The notes beneath the pieces were generated by a model. That model was not told where the DNA came from and searched no databases. It saw only the letters and a list, made by a program, of their open reading frames with translations. Below are positions 55,729-62,967 of a DNA stretch of 64,000 nt, in pieces (the stretch's first letter is position 1; each line of letters begins with the position of its first letter). A program made the position numbers and the translations under genes. The stretch is from positions 682,001 to 746,000 of the forward strand of contig NZ_CP101943.1 in the NCBI RefSeq assembly GCF_024508235.1. The letters run 5' to 3'. Origin of the DNA: Halococcus qingdaonensis (GTDB lineage Archaea > Halobacteriota > Halobacteria > Halobacteriales > Halococcaceae).

Positions 55729-56118
55729 TCAGCCGAGGAGAACGACGAGCGCGACGACGGCGGCCGTGCCGAACCCGGCGAAGTACAGCACGTACTCCAG
55801 TTGTGTCGTCGGGACGATCGCTGCCATCTCGGCGGGATTTCTCGATGCACCACCGGCCTCTACCGGACTCGCCATCTGCATCCCGCCGGATTCGCCACCG
55901 GTACTGGATTGCATTTCGCCGACCGCAGGGCCCGGACCGATGCCGGGAGCCCCGAGCAACAAGACGAGTGCCAACGTCGCAATAGCGATCAACGCGAGCG
56001 CGACAGCACCGAGTGCGACGTCGAACAGGCTGGCGACAAGCATGACGACACCCGTCGTTACTGCTCCGGCTCCGAACCCGTACAGTGAGCCTCGTTGCAC
56101 CAACTTTTCCAGACCCAT
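55729..56118 (-). CDS. Membrane protein of unknown function (129 aa)
   Basis: ATG 56118 (MGLEKLVQRGSLYGFGAGAV) begins a protein with four hydrophobic segments (about 11-30, 32-52, and two at the end), separated by a Gly/Met/Ser-rich polar loop (GEMQSSTGGESGGMQMASP). No family is recognised. The upstream frame to 56172 is Arg-rich and rejected. Confidence 0.6.
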   Translation of the reverse strand: MGLEKLVQRGSLYGFGAGAVTTGVVMLVASLFDVALGAVALALIAIATLALVLLLGAPGIGPGPAVGEMQSSTGGESGGMQMASPVEAGGASRNPAEMAAIVPTTQLEYVLYFAGFGTAAVVALVVLLG

Positions 56119-56281
56119 AGCGCCATCCACTCTTCGACGAGATATATGCTTTCTGTGAGATGCGGCGTTCATCGAACAGCAACTCAGCCTGCGCTCTTGG
56201 ATCGCGATCCCACCTCACGACGGCAACCGCGACGACCGACAATGCAAAGGTTGATTCCTCGATTGTGGTGATCGAAGGACA

Positions 56282-56461
56282 ATGGCGGAGCAGAGCAACA
56301 TGTGGGTCGCGTTTCTGGTCGGCGGGCTGGCGGTCGTGCTCGTCGGTGTCGGACTGCTCGACGGTCTGGCGTGGTTCGTTCAGTACGGACTCGTAGCCAT
56401 CGGTCTGCTGTTGATCGGCTACGGCTACTATCGGGCGCGGTTGGAGTCCTTTCTCGACTGA
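56282..56461 (+). CDS. Small two-helix membrane protein (59 aa)
   Basis: ATG 56282 opens a 59-codon frame: MAEQSNMWVAFLVGGLAVVL, a turn, and VQYGLVAIGLLLIGYGYYRA with a basic-acidic end. Codon use is typical of the genome and hydrophobic segments are clear, so it is probably real. Function unknown. The TTGATT tract at 56249-56254 lies 27 bases upstream and could be the TATA region. Confidence 0.6.
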   Translation: MAEQSNMWVAFLVGGLAVVLVGVGLLDGLAWFVQYGLVAIGLLLIGYGYYRARLESFLD

Positions 56462-56561
56462 TTCGTCGGTCGTCCGGCCGGCGTTCGCACGGAACGATCG
56501 GTGTCCCGACCGTTCGCGCCCTAAAACGAGGATTTTTCTCCCGGCGCGATGAGAGTCGGCC

Positions 56562-56858
56562 ATGAGCGAGTTCGATCTCGACCTTCAGACCGTCGAAAAC
56601 GAAATCGAGGACGAGACCGGCGGGCGCACCCACCGGGTCGTTCTCGGCGTGCTCGACGGGCGAACGCCGAGCGAGGAATGGATCGCCGAAATCGCCGACG
56701 ACGCGGTGCTCGTCCTCGCCGTCGAGGGTGACCTGAACCGACTCGCGAGCGGGTTCGCGAGCGACGTCCGCGAGATGGACGGCGAACTGATCCATTTCCG
56801 GAAGTTCCTGCTGGTGACGCCACCGGGCGTCCACATCGACACCGACCGGCTCGACTAA
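56562..56858 (+). CDS. Hypothetical protein (DUF5779-like)
   Basis: This 98-residue soluble acidic protein reads FDLDLQTVENEIEDETGGRT, VVLGVLDGRTPSEEWIAEIA, and ends KFLLVTPPGVHIDTDRLD. I believe it matches DUF5779, a haloarchaeal family without known function. The stop overlaps the 3' end of the VOC protein gene by four bases, tail to tail. Confidence 0.65.
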   Translation: MSEFDLDLQTVENEIEDETGGRTHRVVLGVLDGRTPSEEWIAEIADDAVLVLAVEGDLNRLASGFASDVREMDGELIHFRKFLLVTPPGVHIDTDRLD

Positions 56859-57541
56859 CCCTCGACGAACGTCACGAAGTGGCCGTCGGGATCGCGAACC
56901 CTGATCCCGTCGTCGAGCCGTTCGACCGATCGCACCGATCCCACTACGGTGTCGAGCGCCGCGTCCGGATCCTCGACGGCGACGCCGAGGTCGACGTGGA
57001 CGCCGCCGCGGGCGTCGGCCAGTCCCAGATGGGGTTCCCAGAGTTCGAGGGCGAACCCGTCGGCCGCGAGCCGCGTCCGGCGGCGCTCGCTCCCCCGATC
57101 GACGATCTCCAGCCCGAGCTCGGTGTAGAACGATTCGGCCCGGGCGAGCTCCTCGACTTCGAGGACGACTTCGAACAGCCCGTGTACGCCCGACTCCTCC
57201 CCATCCGATTCGCCGAGTTCGACACAGTTCCCGTCGGGATCGTAGAAATACAGCGAGCGCGCGCTGCCGAAGGTGTGTTCGTCGAGATCGAACGACTCCG
57301 CAAGCTGGTCGTACCAGTCGTCGTACTCGCTCACGGGGATCGAGAGCGCGTAGTGAGTGTGGAGCCCCCCGCGCGGGATGGCCGACGGCCGGCGGAGCAC
57401 CAGGTCGGTCTCGCCGGCCGAGAGGACGACCTCGCTCTCGCTCTCACGCACGGTATCGAGGGCGAGCTGTTCGCGGTAGAACGCGCTCGCGTGATCGAGA
57501 CGTTTGACTTCGAGGGCGAGCCAGCGCAGCGCCGAAATCAT
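56855..57541 (-). CDS. Two-domain VOC-family protein (ring-cleaving dioxygenase-like)
   Basis: This 228-residue protein contains two vicinal-oxygen-chelate domains: residues 1-112 (LALEVKRLDHASAFYREQLA, YFYDPDGNCVELGE) and 118-228 (FEVVLEVEELARAESFYTEL, RVRDPDGHFVTFVEG). Each has a terminal Glu ligand position, though the second domain lacks an obvious one. Family members include extradiol dioxygenases and glyoxalase-like enzymes; the substrate is unknown. ATG 57541 is chosen. Confidence 0.8.
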   Translation of the reverse strand: MISALRWLALEVKRLDHASAFYREQLALDTVRESESEVVLSAGETDLVLRRPSAIPRGGLHTHYALSIPVSEYDDWYDQLAESFDLDEHTFGSARSLYFYDPDGNCVELGESDGEESGVHGLFEVVLEVEELARAESFYTELGLEIVDRGSERRRTRLAADGFALELWEPHLGLADARGGVHVDLGVAVEDPDAALDTVVGSVRSVERLDDGIRVRDPDGHFVTFVEG

Positions 57542-57614
57542 GCGTCCCAAACGGTCGCCGAGTATAAATATCCGCCACCGACGCGCTCATCCGCCGCCGC
57601 CCCGAGGGGTGGGT

Positions 57615-58292
57615 ATGCCGATGAAGGGCTCTGGCTCGGCGGAGTACGAGGAGATCGACCGCTTCGACGGCGGCGTCGGCTGGCTCGCCTACCCCGACGA
57701 GCGAATGCAGCGCGCGAGCCACGCGCTCGCGACCGACGAGGGTGTCTGGCTAGTCGATCCCGTCGACGCCGCGGGGATCGACGACCTGCTCGCCGAATTC
57801 GGCGACGTCGCCGGCGTCGTCGTCCTGCTGGACCGCCACAAACGTGACGCCGCCGCGTTCGCCGAGCGCCACGACGTCTCGGTGTACGTCCCATCGTGGA
57901 TGGACGGCGTCGCCGACGAGATCGACGCGCCGATCGAACGCTTCGATGGTACTCTCGGCGAGACGGGCTACCGGCTCCGGATGGTCGCCACGCCGCTATG
58001 GCAGGAGGGCGCGCTCTACCACGAGGACGATGGCACGCTCGTCGTCTCGGAGACGTTCGGGACGGCCGAGTACATGCGGACCGACAGCGAACGACTGGGT
58101 GTCCATCCGGCGCTGCGACTGCTCCCGCCACGACAGTCGTTCGAGGATTTTACGCCCGAGCGCGTGCTCGTGGGGCACGGCGCGGGCGTCCACGAACACG
58201 CGAACCCGGCGCTCGGTGCGGCGCTGTCGGGATCGCGCCGTCGTGCGCCGTCGCTCTATCTGAAAACCGCCCGGCTGTTCCTCGCGAACTGA
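57615..58292 (+). CDS. Metallo-beta-lactamase-fold-like protein with degenerate metal site
   Basis: This 225-residue protein has the layout of an MBL-fold hydrolase (EGVWLVDPVDAAGIDDLLAE, then VVVLLDRHKRDAAAFAERHD, LVVSETFGTAEYMRT, VLVGHGAGVHEHANPALGAA), but the HxHxDH motif is replaced by LDRHKRDA, so at most one His remains. A hydrolytic role is doubtful; it may be a structural or binding relative. ATG 57615 lies after a GAGGGGTGGG purine tract. The next gene follows 13 bases later. Confidence 0.65.
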   Translation: MPMKGSGSAEYEEIDRFDGGVGWLAYPDERMQRASHALATDEGVWLVDPVDAAGIDDLLAEFGDVAGVVVLLDRHKRDAAAFAERHDVSVYVPSWMDGVADEIDAPIERFDGTLGETGYRLRMVATPLWQEGALYHEDDGTLVVSETFGTAEYMRTDSERLGVHPALRLLPPRQSFEDFTPERVLVGHGAGVHEHANPALGAALSGSRRRAPSLYLKTARLFLAN

Positions 58293-58305
58293 GGCGACTG
58301 AACCC

Positions 58306-58758
58306 ATGTCTGCCGCTCACGACGCGACCGACGGCCGACCCGCGGTGTACGCGACCGCCGGACTGGTGGAGGCGCTGCTCGATCTCGCCCGCGAGGCCGA
58401 ACCCGAAGAGGCGACGATCGCGCTCGCGACGACACCGGCCGGCGAGTTCGCGGAATCGCTACCGCCAGAGACGCCGGTGTTCACCCATTTCTACTTTCCC
58501 GAGGCCGGTCGATCGCTGTCGGCGGTGTTCGGGATGGATCTCGGTACGCCCGCGGGCCAGACGCAGGGGCGATTCGTCTCACATCCACAGGGGCGGCTCG
58601 CACTCGCGCGGACCGACGATCTCCATGGTATCGTGTTCGTCGCGGTCCCGCCGTGGGGTCGGAATGACGTCGCGGTCTTCTCGCGTGACGGCATCGAGCG
58701 ATCGCTCGATCTCGTGGCTGCCGAACCGCCGACGGAGTCGCTCGATTACCCCAGATAG
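58306..58758 (+). CDS. Hypothetical protein (150 aa)
   Basis: This soluble 150-residue protein reads VYATAGLVEALLDLAREAEP, then TPAGEFAESLPPETPVFTHF, and RFVSHPQGRLALARTDDLHG with VVAEPP-like end LDYPR. It resembles a small alpha/beta conserved haloarchaeal protein, but I recognise no family and see no catalytic motif. It is tightly linked to the upstream MBL-like gene and its 3' end overlaps the ribbon-helix-helix gene by 13 bases. Confidence 0.6.
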   Translation: MSAAHDATDGRPAVYATAGLVEALLDLAREAEPEEATIALATTPAGEFAESLPPETPVFTHFYFPEAGRSLSAVFGMDLGTPAGQTQGRFVSHPQGRLALARTDDLHGIVFVAVPPWGRNDVAVFSRDGIERSLDLVAAEPPTESLDYPR

Positions 58759-58955
58759 CCCAGATCGCGGAGCTGCTCGGCGATCTCGTCGAACTGGGCC
58801 TCGGTGAGCTCGCCCTGTTTCTGGTGCTGGATGACGATGCTGCGGAGGAGAAAGCGCACGAGATCGGAGGTGCTCTGAAAGCTCGTCCCCTCGATCGTCT
58901 CCTCGACCCGATCGGCGAGGTCCTTCGGGATCGAGACGGTCGTATAGTCGGTCAT
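58746..58955 (-). CDS. Ribbon-helix-helix (CopG-like) DNA-binding protein
   Basis: This 69-residue protein begins DYTTVSIPKDLADRVEETIE (beta strand and first helix) and continues FQSTSDLVRFLLRSIVIQHQ, the ribbon-helix-helix pattern, then a short helix ending LRDLGYLG. It likely binds DNA as a dimer. No toxin partner gene is beside it. The target is unknown. Confidence 0.8.
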   Translation of the reverse strand: MTDYTTVSIPKDLADRVEETIEGTSFQSTSDLVRFLLRSIVIQHQKQGELTEAQFDEIAEQLRDLGYLG

Positions 58956-59078
58956 GGTGACGGGAGGGCAAGCGGTCGGATAGTCGTTGTGTTCGCTCCA
59001 GGAAATCGCCCGTTGGTGAGCGATCGAGCGCCGCTACCGACCGCTCCGGCGGGTCGATCCCTGTCGCGTCGTGCCCCA

Positions 59079-59612
59079 TCACGATTCGGTGTACGACAGC
59101 GCGACGACGCGACCGTCGCCGTAGACCGTGTACAGCTCCGCGGCCCGGTCGCCGTCGGTGTTCGCGACCGTCGGATGGACGTAGATCGGCACGTTGCGCT
59201 CGTACGACGCCCGGACGTCGCCGGAGTTCGGATCGACGACCGAGACGATCCCGTCGTTCGTCACGGCCACGATCTCGGGCTCGCCGTCGCCGTCGACATC
59301 GCCCATGCTCGGCGGGGGCGTCATCGGCACGTCCTCGGCGGTGAGCTGGGTGGTCCACTCGACGGTGCCGTCGCTCGCGTCGAGACTCCTGAGTTTACCG
59401 TCCTTGGCGGTCGCGTAGACTTCGGCGTCGCCATCGCCGTCACCGTCTCCGAAGGCGTGGACCGCTGCGAGATCCCCGAAGTTCTTTCGCCACTGGACCG
59501 TCCCGCGCTCGCCGTCGAGCGCGACGACCCGCCCGCCGAACGTCGCGGCGATAATCTCGATCGCCTCGTCGAACAGGACGTCGTCGTGAAAGAGCGCGAC
59601 GAGCGCAACCAC
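59079..59612 (-). pseudogene. FG-GAP/PQQ-repeat beta-propeller protein, apparently missing its N-terminal part
   Basis: The 177-codon frame has propeller repeats: IEIIAATFGGRVVALDGERG, FGDGDGDGDAEVYATAKDGK, MGDVDGDGEPEIVAVTNDGI and TDGDRAAELYTVYGDGRVVA, with calcium-type DGDGD loops. Complete family members are longer and carry a signal peptide; here the reading frame begins within a repeat from GTG 59612, where upstream residues lose the repeat character. I read it as a 5'-truncated gene. Two or three repeats alone would not close a propeller, so the product may be non-functional. Confidence 0.5.
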
Positions 59613-59747
59613 GTCACGCTCGCGCTCGTTCGGCCGACCGAGACGGCGCGACTGCTGCGGGAGGTCAGCCCTTCGTCGCCAGCGCGCATGGTCGATCGGT
59701 TCGTTCGCCTGACCGATCGACTGCTGGAGGACGCGGCCGGGGAATAA
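59550..59747 (+). pseudogene. C-terminal fragment of a winged-helix regulator
   Basis: On the plus strand the frame reads DNLDRLVEQDVVVKERDERN then HVTLALVRPTETARLL and ends MVDRFVRLTDRLLEDAAGE-stop. The first part is like the recognition helix and wing of a winged-helix regulator (LVEQDVVVKERDERN), and the end is an acidic helix. Upstream in this frame the sequence is the antisense of the propeller gene, so the regulator appears truncated where the two genes meet. The stop is one base from the end of the next minus-strand gene. Confidence 0.4.
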
Positions 59748-60929
59748 TCAGCTATCGCCGACGGTGAGCGTTCGCGACGGCATCTCCAGGAAGGCGGTCT
59801 CGTACCCCTCGTGGCGGGCGACCTGCGGCGGTGCGTCGGTCGTGATCTCGATCTTATCACCGGATTCGATGCTCTCGACGCCGGCTCCGTAGTGGTAGTT
59901 CAGTTCCGGATCGAGCGTCGCCTGGAGCGCGCCGTCGAAAACCGTCTCGTTGCCCCGTGTTACCGTCGCCGACAGCGACATCGCTGGCAGGACGTACCGA
60001 TTGTGTGGCGTCCGTGCCGAGACAGCAAGATACGTCTTTTCGGCTCCGCCGAATCGGGAGACGTCGTCGAGCGCCCGCACATCGAAGACGGCATCGCCGG
60101 TTCGGACCGTTCCGAGCGCGCGACCCGGGAGTTCGTTCGTCTTCGGCGCGAGCGCGAGCGGCATCTTCTTCATCTCCATCGGCTCGACCGCGCCGCGCGT
60201 GCCGGCCTTCTCGCCGAGTTCCTCGAACATGATGTCGCTCACTTTCTCGGGGTCGAACGTGAACGAGAACTCGACGGATCGCTGACTGTCGAACCGCCCC
60301 TCGAAGGAGCCGGTTCGCCGGACGGACGTCGGGGGGATATCGACTGCGACCGTGTAGTCGCCGGCACCGGGGAGCGAGAGGTTGTCGCCCGTGTGAAATC
60401 CCATGTTCTGTGAGAGCATCGTCCACGGTGAGAGCGTCGTCACCGAATCACCGTTCTGCGAGATTGTTATCGTCGGGTTCGTATCCAGCGGGAAGACGCC
60501 CGTCGCCGGATCCCAGACGCTCACCATGAGATGGAGCGAGTCGTTGTCCTCGATCGTGATCTTCTCGGTCTCCGTGCCGGTGACGGTCCAGAACCGGTGC
60601 GGGTAGCTGTACGTGAGCGCACACCGATAGCCTCCGGCCATCCCCGAATCGCCTCCCGACCCGTTCGAGTTGTTCGTTCCGCCGGAACCCGTCCCGTTCG
60701 TCGCGCTCGTCGCGTTCGCCCCGTTCCCGGCGATCGTCTCGACGCCAGCCATCTCCATCCCTTCGATATGCGAGGGGTAGTAGACGGCCGCGGGGCGGTT
60801 CTCGGGCAGCGGCGGCATCTGCTCTCGATATCCCGTCTGGACGGAGAACAGCCCGGAACAGCCGGCGAGAAGGCCGGCACCCGCCGCGCTCGCGGCCGTG
60901 CCGGCACGAAGAAACGTTCGTCGATCCAT
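59748..60929 (-). CDS. Tat-exported lipoprotein, P19/iron-transport-like
   Basis: This 393-residue protein begins with a twin-arginine signal and lipobox (RRTFLRAGTAASAAGAGLLA then GCSG), so it should be exported folded and lipid-anchored outside. A Gly/Asn/Ser linker (about 60-95) leads to a domain with YRCALTYSYPHRFWTVTGTE and Met/His positions (GMEMAGVET, EMKKMPLALA) reminiscent of P19-type iron proteins and haloarchaeal proteins annotated as iron transporters. The assignment is tentative. It follows the DyP-like gene on the same strand, 110 bases away. Confidence 0.6.
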   Translation of the reverse strand: MDRRTFLRAGTAASAAGAGLLAGCSGLFSVQTGYREQMPPLPENRPAAVYYPSHIEGMEMAGVETIAGNGANATSATNGTGSGGTNNSNGSGGDSGMAGGYRCALTYSYPHRFWTVTGTETEKITIEDNDSLHLMVSVWDPATGVFPLDTNPTITISQNGDSVTTLSPWTMLSQNMGFHTGDNLSLPGAGDYTVAVDIPPTSVRRTGSFEGRFDSQRSVEFSFTFDPEKVSDIMFEELGEKAGTRGAVEPMEMKKMPLALAPKTNELPGRALGTVRTGDAVFDVRALDDVSRFGGAEKTYLAVSARTPHNRYVLPAMSLSATVTRGNETVFDGALQATLDPELNYHYGAGVESIESGDKIEITTDAPPQVARHEGYETAFLEMPSRTLTVGDS

Positions 60930-61039
60930 TGCTTCCTCTATAACTGCTCGCTTCGAGTGCGTTCTGGTTCGGCAGTCGAAATCGCGCTCGGTAACTCGCA
61001 CGATAGGTGCGATGCTATCGATACGTGTCGAGGGCGCGG

Positions 61040-62320
61040 TCACTGTCGTGGCATGGCGGCGGGCAGGGCCCGTCGCTCACGCGGCGGGAGGAGGTAGTTA
61101 CCGCGGCGCGTCACGCTCATGTACTGGAGGATGCCGTTGTTGTTCTTCCGGCCGAGCGCGGACTCCTCGGCGAGATCGGTGCCGGTCATCGACTCGCGCG
61201 TGTCGGTGAAATCGGCGATTGCCTGCTGGAGCGAGAGGAAATGCAGCGTCGCCTCCTCGCCATCGGTCGAATCGAAATCCCGCCGGAGGATGATCGGCCG
61301 GTCGTTCTCGCGCGCACGAGCGGCCTTCTGTGAGTGACCGACCAGCCCCGATTCGCGGGCGGCCGTCTCGGCGGGCGGACAGTCGTCCATCTTGCTCGAA
61401 TCCCCGAGATTGTCGCCGACGCCCTCGACAGCGTCCGATTCGGCGTGAGCGGGACAGAACATCTTGCCGACGCGTTGCGAGCGACTGTCCTGGTCGTACC
61501 ACTGATCGAGATGGAGTTTGATCGTCGAGATCTGCTGGGTCGTTCCGCCCGCGAACGGGCCCGCGTCGATCGTCACGCCGTCCTCGGTCGCCTGGTTCTT
61601 GTCGAACCCAGATTTGAAACCCATGTACATCGGCGAGTCGTCGGGCACGGGTTCCGAATCGGGGATCCCCTGGACGTCCTGGTTGTCGGCGGGCAGGCCG
61701 TCGCCGACGAACCCCGTCCGCCGGTCGATCCGCTCGAACACTCCCGTGAGCGAGGCGTCGATATCGACGCCGTTCAGTTTCTCGGTGTCGCCAAGCAGCG
61801 CCTCCTCCGCGCCGAGGACGACCTGTCCGTGATCGCTTGCGAGATGGACGACCGCGTCCGGCCGGTCGAGTTCGGGGTCCTCGAACGGCGTGAGCGCTTT
61901 CGGCTGCTGGAGATCCACCGATTCCGGCAGCGACTCGTCGAAGCGGGCGAAATACGCCGGCGAGTAGCTCACCGTGAACAGCAGGCCGTCGTGCGAGTGA
62001 GGATAGGCCCGTTCGAGCGCCTGTAGCGCCCGTTCGGTCTGCCGACGATCGTCTCGCGTCGGCGGCCCCTCTTTTCCGTAGCGGAAATACAGCAGCACGC
62101 GGTGGCGCGGGCCGAGGTGGTTGTCGTTGTCGCCGAGCGCGAGGAACTCGTTCCAGGCGTGCTGGCGCGACGGCAGCGTCGAGAGGTCGTCGGGGCCCTG
62201 CGGGAGATCGGGGGCGCTCTCACGGGCGAGACAGGCCGACAGCGCCGCCGAGCCGCCGATCGCGACGGCGGCCTTCACGAACGCGCGCCGGGAGAGACCG
62301 CGTTCGGTGCCGTGTGGCAT
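61040..62320 (-). CDS. Tat-exported DyP-type peroxidase-like protein
   Basis: This 426-residue protein has a twin-arginine signal (LSRRAFVKAAVAIGGSAALS) followed by ACLA, a possible lipobox. The body resembles haloarchaeal DyP-like secreted proteins: HRVLLYFRYGKEGPPTRDDR, GFVGDGLPADNQDVQG (in the place of the DyP GxxDG motif), MFCPAHAESDAVEGVGDNLG and GLVGHSQKAARARENDRPII followed by LRRDFDST and ATLHFLSLQQ. DyP peroxidases bind heme and use hydrogen peroxide; a heme His is likely in the GHSQ or PAHA segments but I cannot fix which. Neighbouring lipoprotein and regulator suggest an iron or peroxide function. Confidence 0.65.
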   Translation of the reverse strand: MPHGTERGLSRRAFVKAAVAIGGSAALSACLARESAPDLPQGPDDLSTLPSRQHAWNEFLALGDNDNHLGPRHRVLLYFRYGKEGPPTRDDRRQTERALQALERAYPHSHDGLLFTVSYSPAYFARFDESLPESVDLQQPKALTPFEDPELDRPDAVVHLASDHGQVVLGAEEALLGDTEKLNGVDIDASLTGVFERIDRRTGFVGDGLPADNQDVQGIPDSEPVPDDSPMYMGFKSGFDKNQATEDGVTIDAGPFAGGTTQQISTIKLHLDQWYDQDSRSQRVGKMFCPAHAESDAVEGVGDNLGDSSKMDDCPPAETAARESGLVGHSQKAARARENDRPIILRRDFDSTDGEEATLHFLSLQQAIADFTDTRESMTGTDLAEESALGRKNNNGILQYMSVTRRGNYLLPPRERRALPAAMPRQ

Positions 62321-62381
62321 GGTTGCTGAAGGTGCTACAGCGAAAAGCCGGTTCTGGTCCGTGTCTCGAAACCCCCGCTAC

Positions 62382-62786
62382 TCAGCCTTCGGCGGGTGCC
62401 GCCTCCGCGTCGGCGACGTCGTATTTCTCGCGGAACTCGCCGATGAGCTGCCCCATCTGTGCGTACCAGTCGTTCAGCATGCGCTGCATCTCGTCGGCGA
62501 TGGCGTCGGGGTCGGCCGGGCGAAAGACGTGGTAGTAGCCGCCCTGCTCGTAGTTGATCTGCTCCTTTCGGACGAACCCCGCCGTCAGTAGCCGCTGGAG
62601 CGAGCGGTAGACCGTCGATCGCTCGCGGTCGACCTCGGCGGCGACATCGTCGACCGTCAGCGCCGCGTCGCTCTCGACGACGACCGCGAAACACTCGCGG
62701 TCGAGAGCCGTGAGACCGTGGAAACATTCGAGCAACCCCTCACACTCCATGTCGGAGCGGAGATACTCGACCAGTGCATCGGGCAT
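62382..62786 (-). CDS. TrmB-like winged-helix regulator with conserved cysteines
   Basis: This 134-residue regulator has a haloarchaeal N-terminal pattern SDMECEGLLECFHGLTALDR with two cysteines, a winged helix (LTVDDVAAEVDRERSTVYRS, LLTAGFVRKEQINYEQGGYY) and a C-terminal helix. The paired Cys could sense oxidants or metal, which is inference. ATG 62786 is chosen over an upstream start. It lies before the DyP-like gene on the same strand, 61 bases away, and may control it. Confidence 0.8.
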   Translation of the reverse strand: MPDALVEYLRSDMECEGLLECFHGLTALDRECFAVVVESDAALTVDDVAAEVDRERSTVYRSLQRLLTAGFVRKEQINYEQGGYYHVFRPADPDAIADEMQRMLNDWYAQMGQLIGEFREKYDVADAEAAPAEG

Positions 62787-62967
62787 GGCGAAGGTAGGCG
62801 AACGACGGCTAAAGGAGTTGTGCATACCGCGCACGACTGTCCACGACCGCTAGCGGGCCCCATCCCCGATTTGACGCTGGCGTGGCCGTCCGCCATGGCG
62901 TGGCTGCCTGCCATATCGACACGGGGAGGCGAAACGCGTTTTGTCACGGGCTTCGAGGGAGCAATCG

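Noticed and set aside
54449-56563. 704-codon minus-strand frame over the BASS gene
   Set aside because: Antisense shadow with Arg/Gly-rich composition and no promoter; the BASS reading has clear membrane and family motifs.
58824-59560. Plus-strand 307-codon frame as a full gene
   Set aside because: Most of it is the antisense of the ribbon-helix-helix and propeller genes; only the last 65 codons look like real coding sequence, so only that part is listed.
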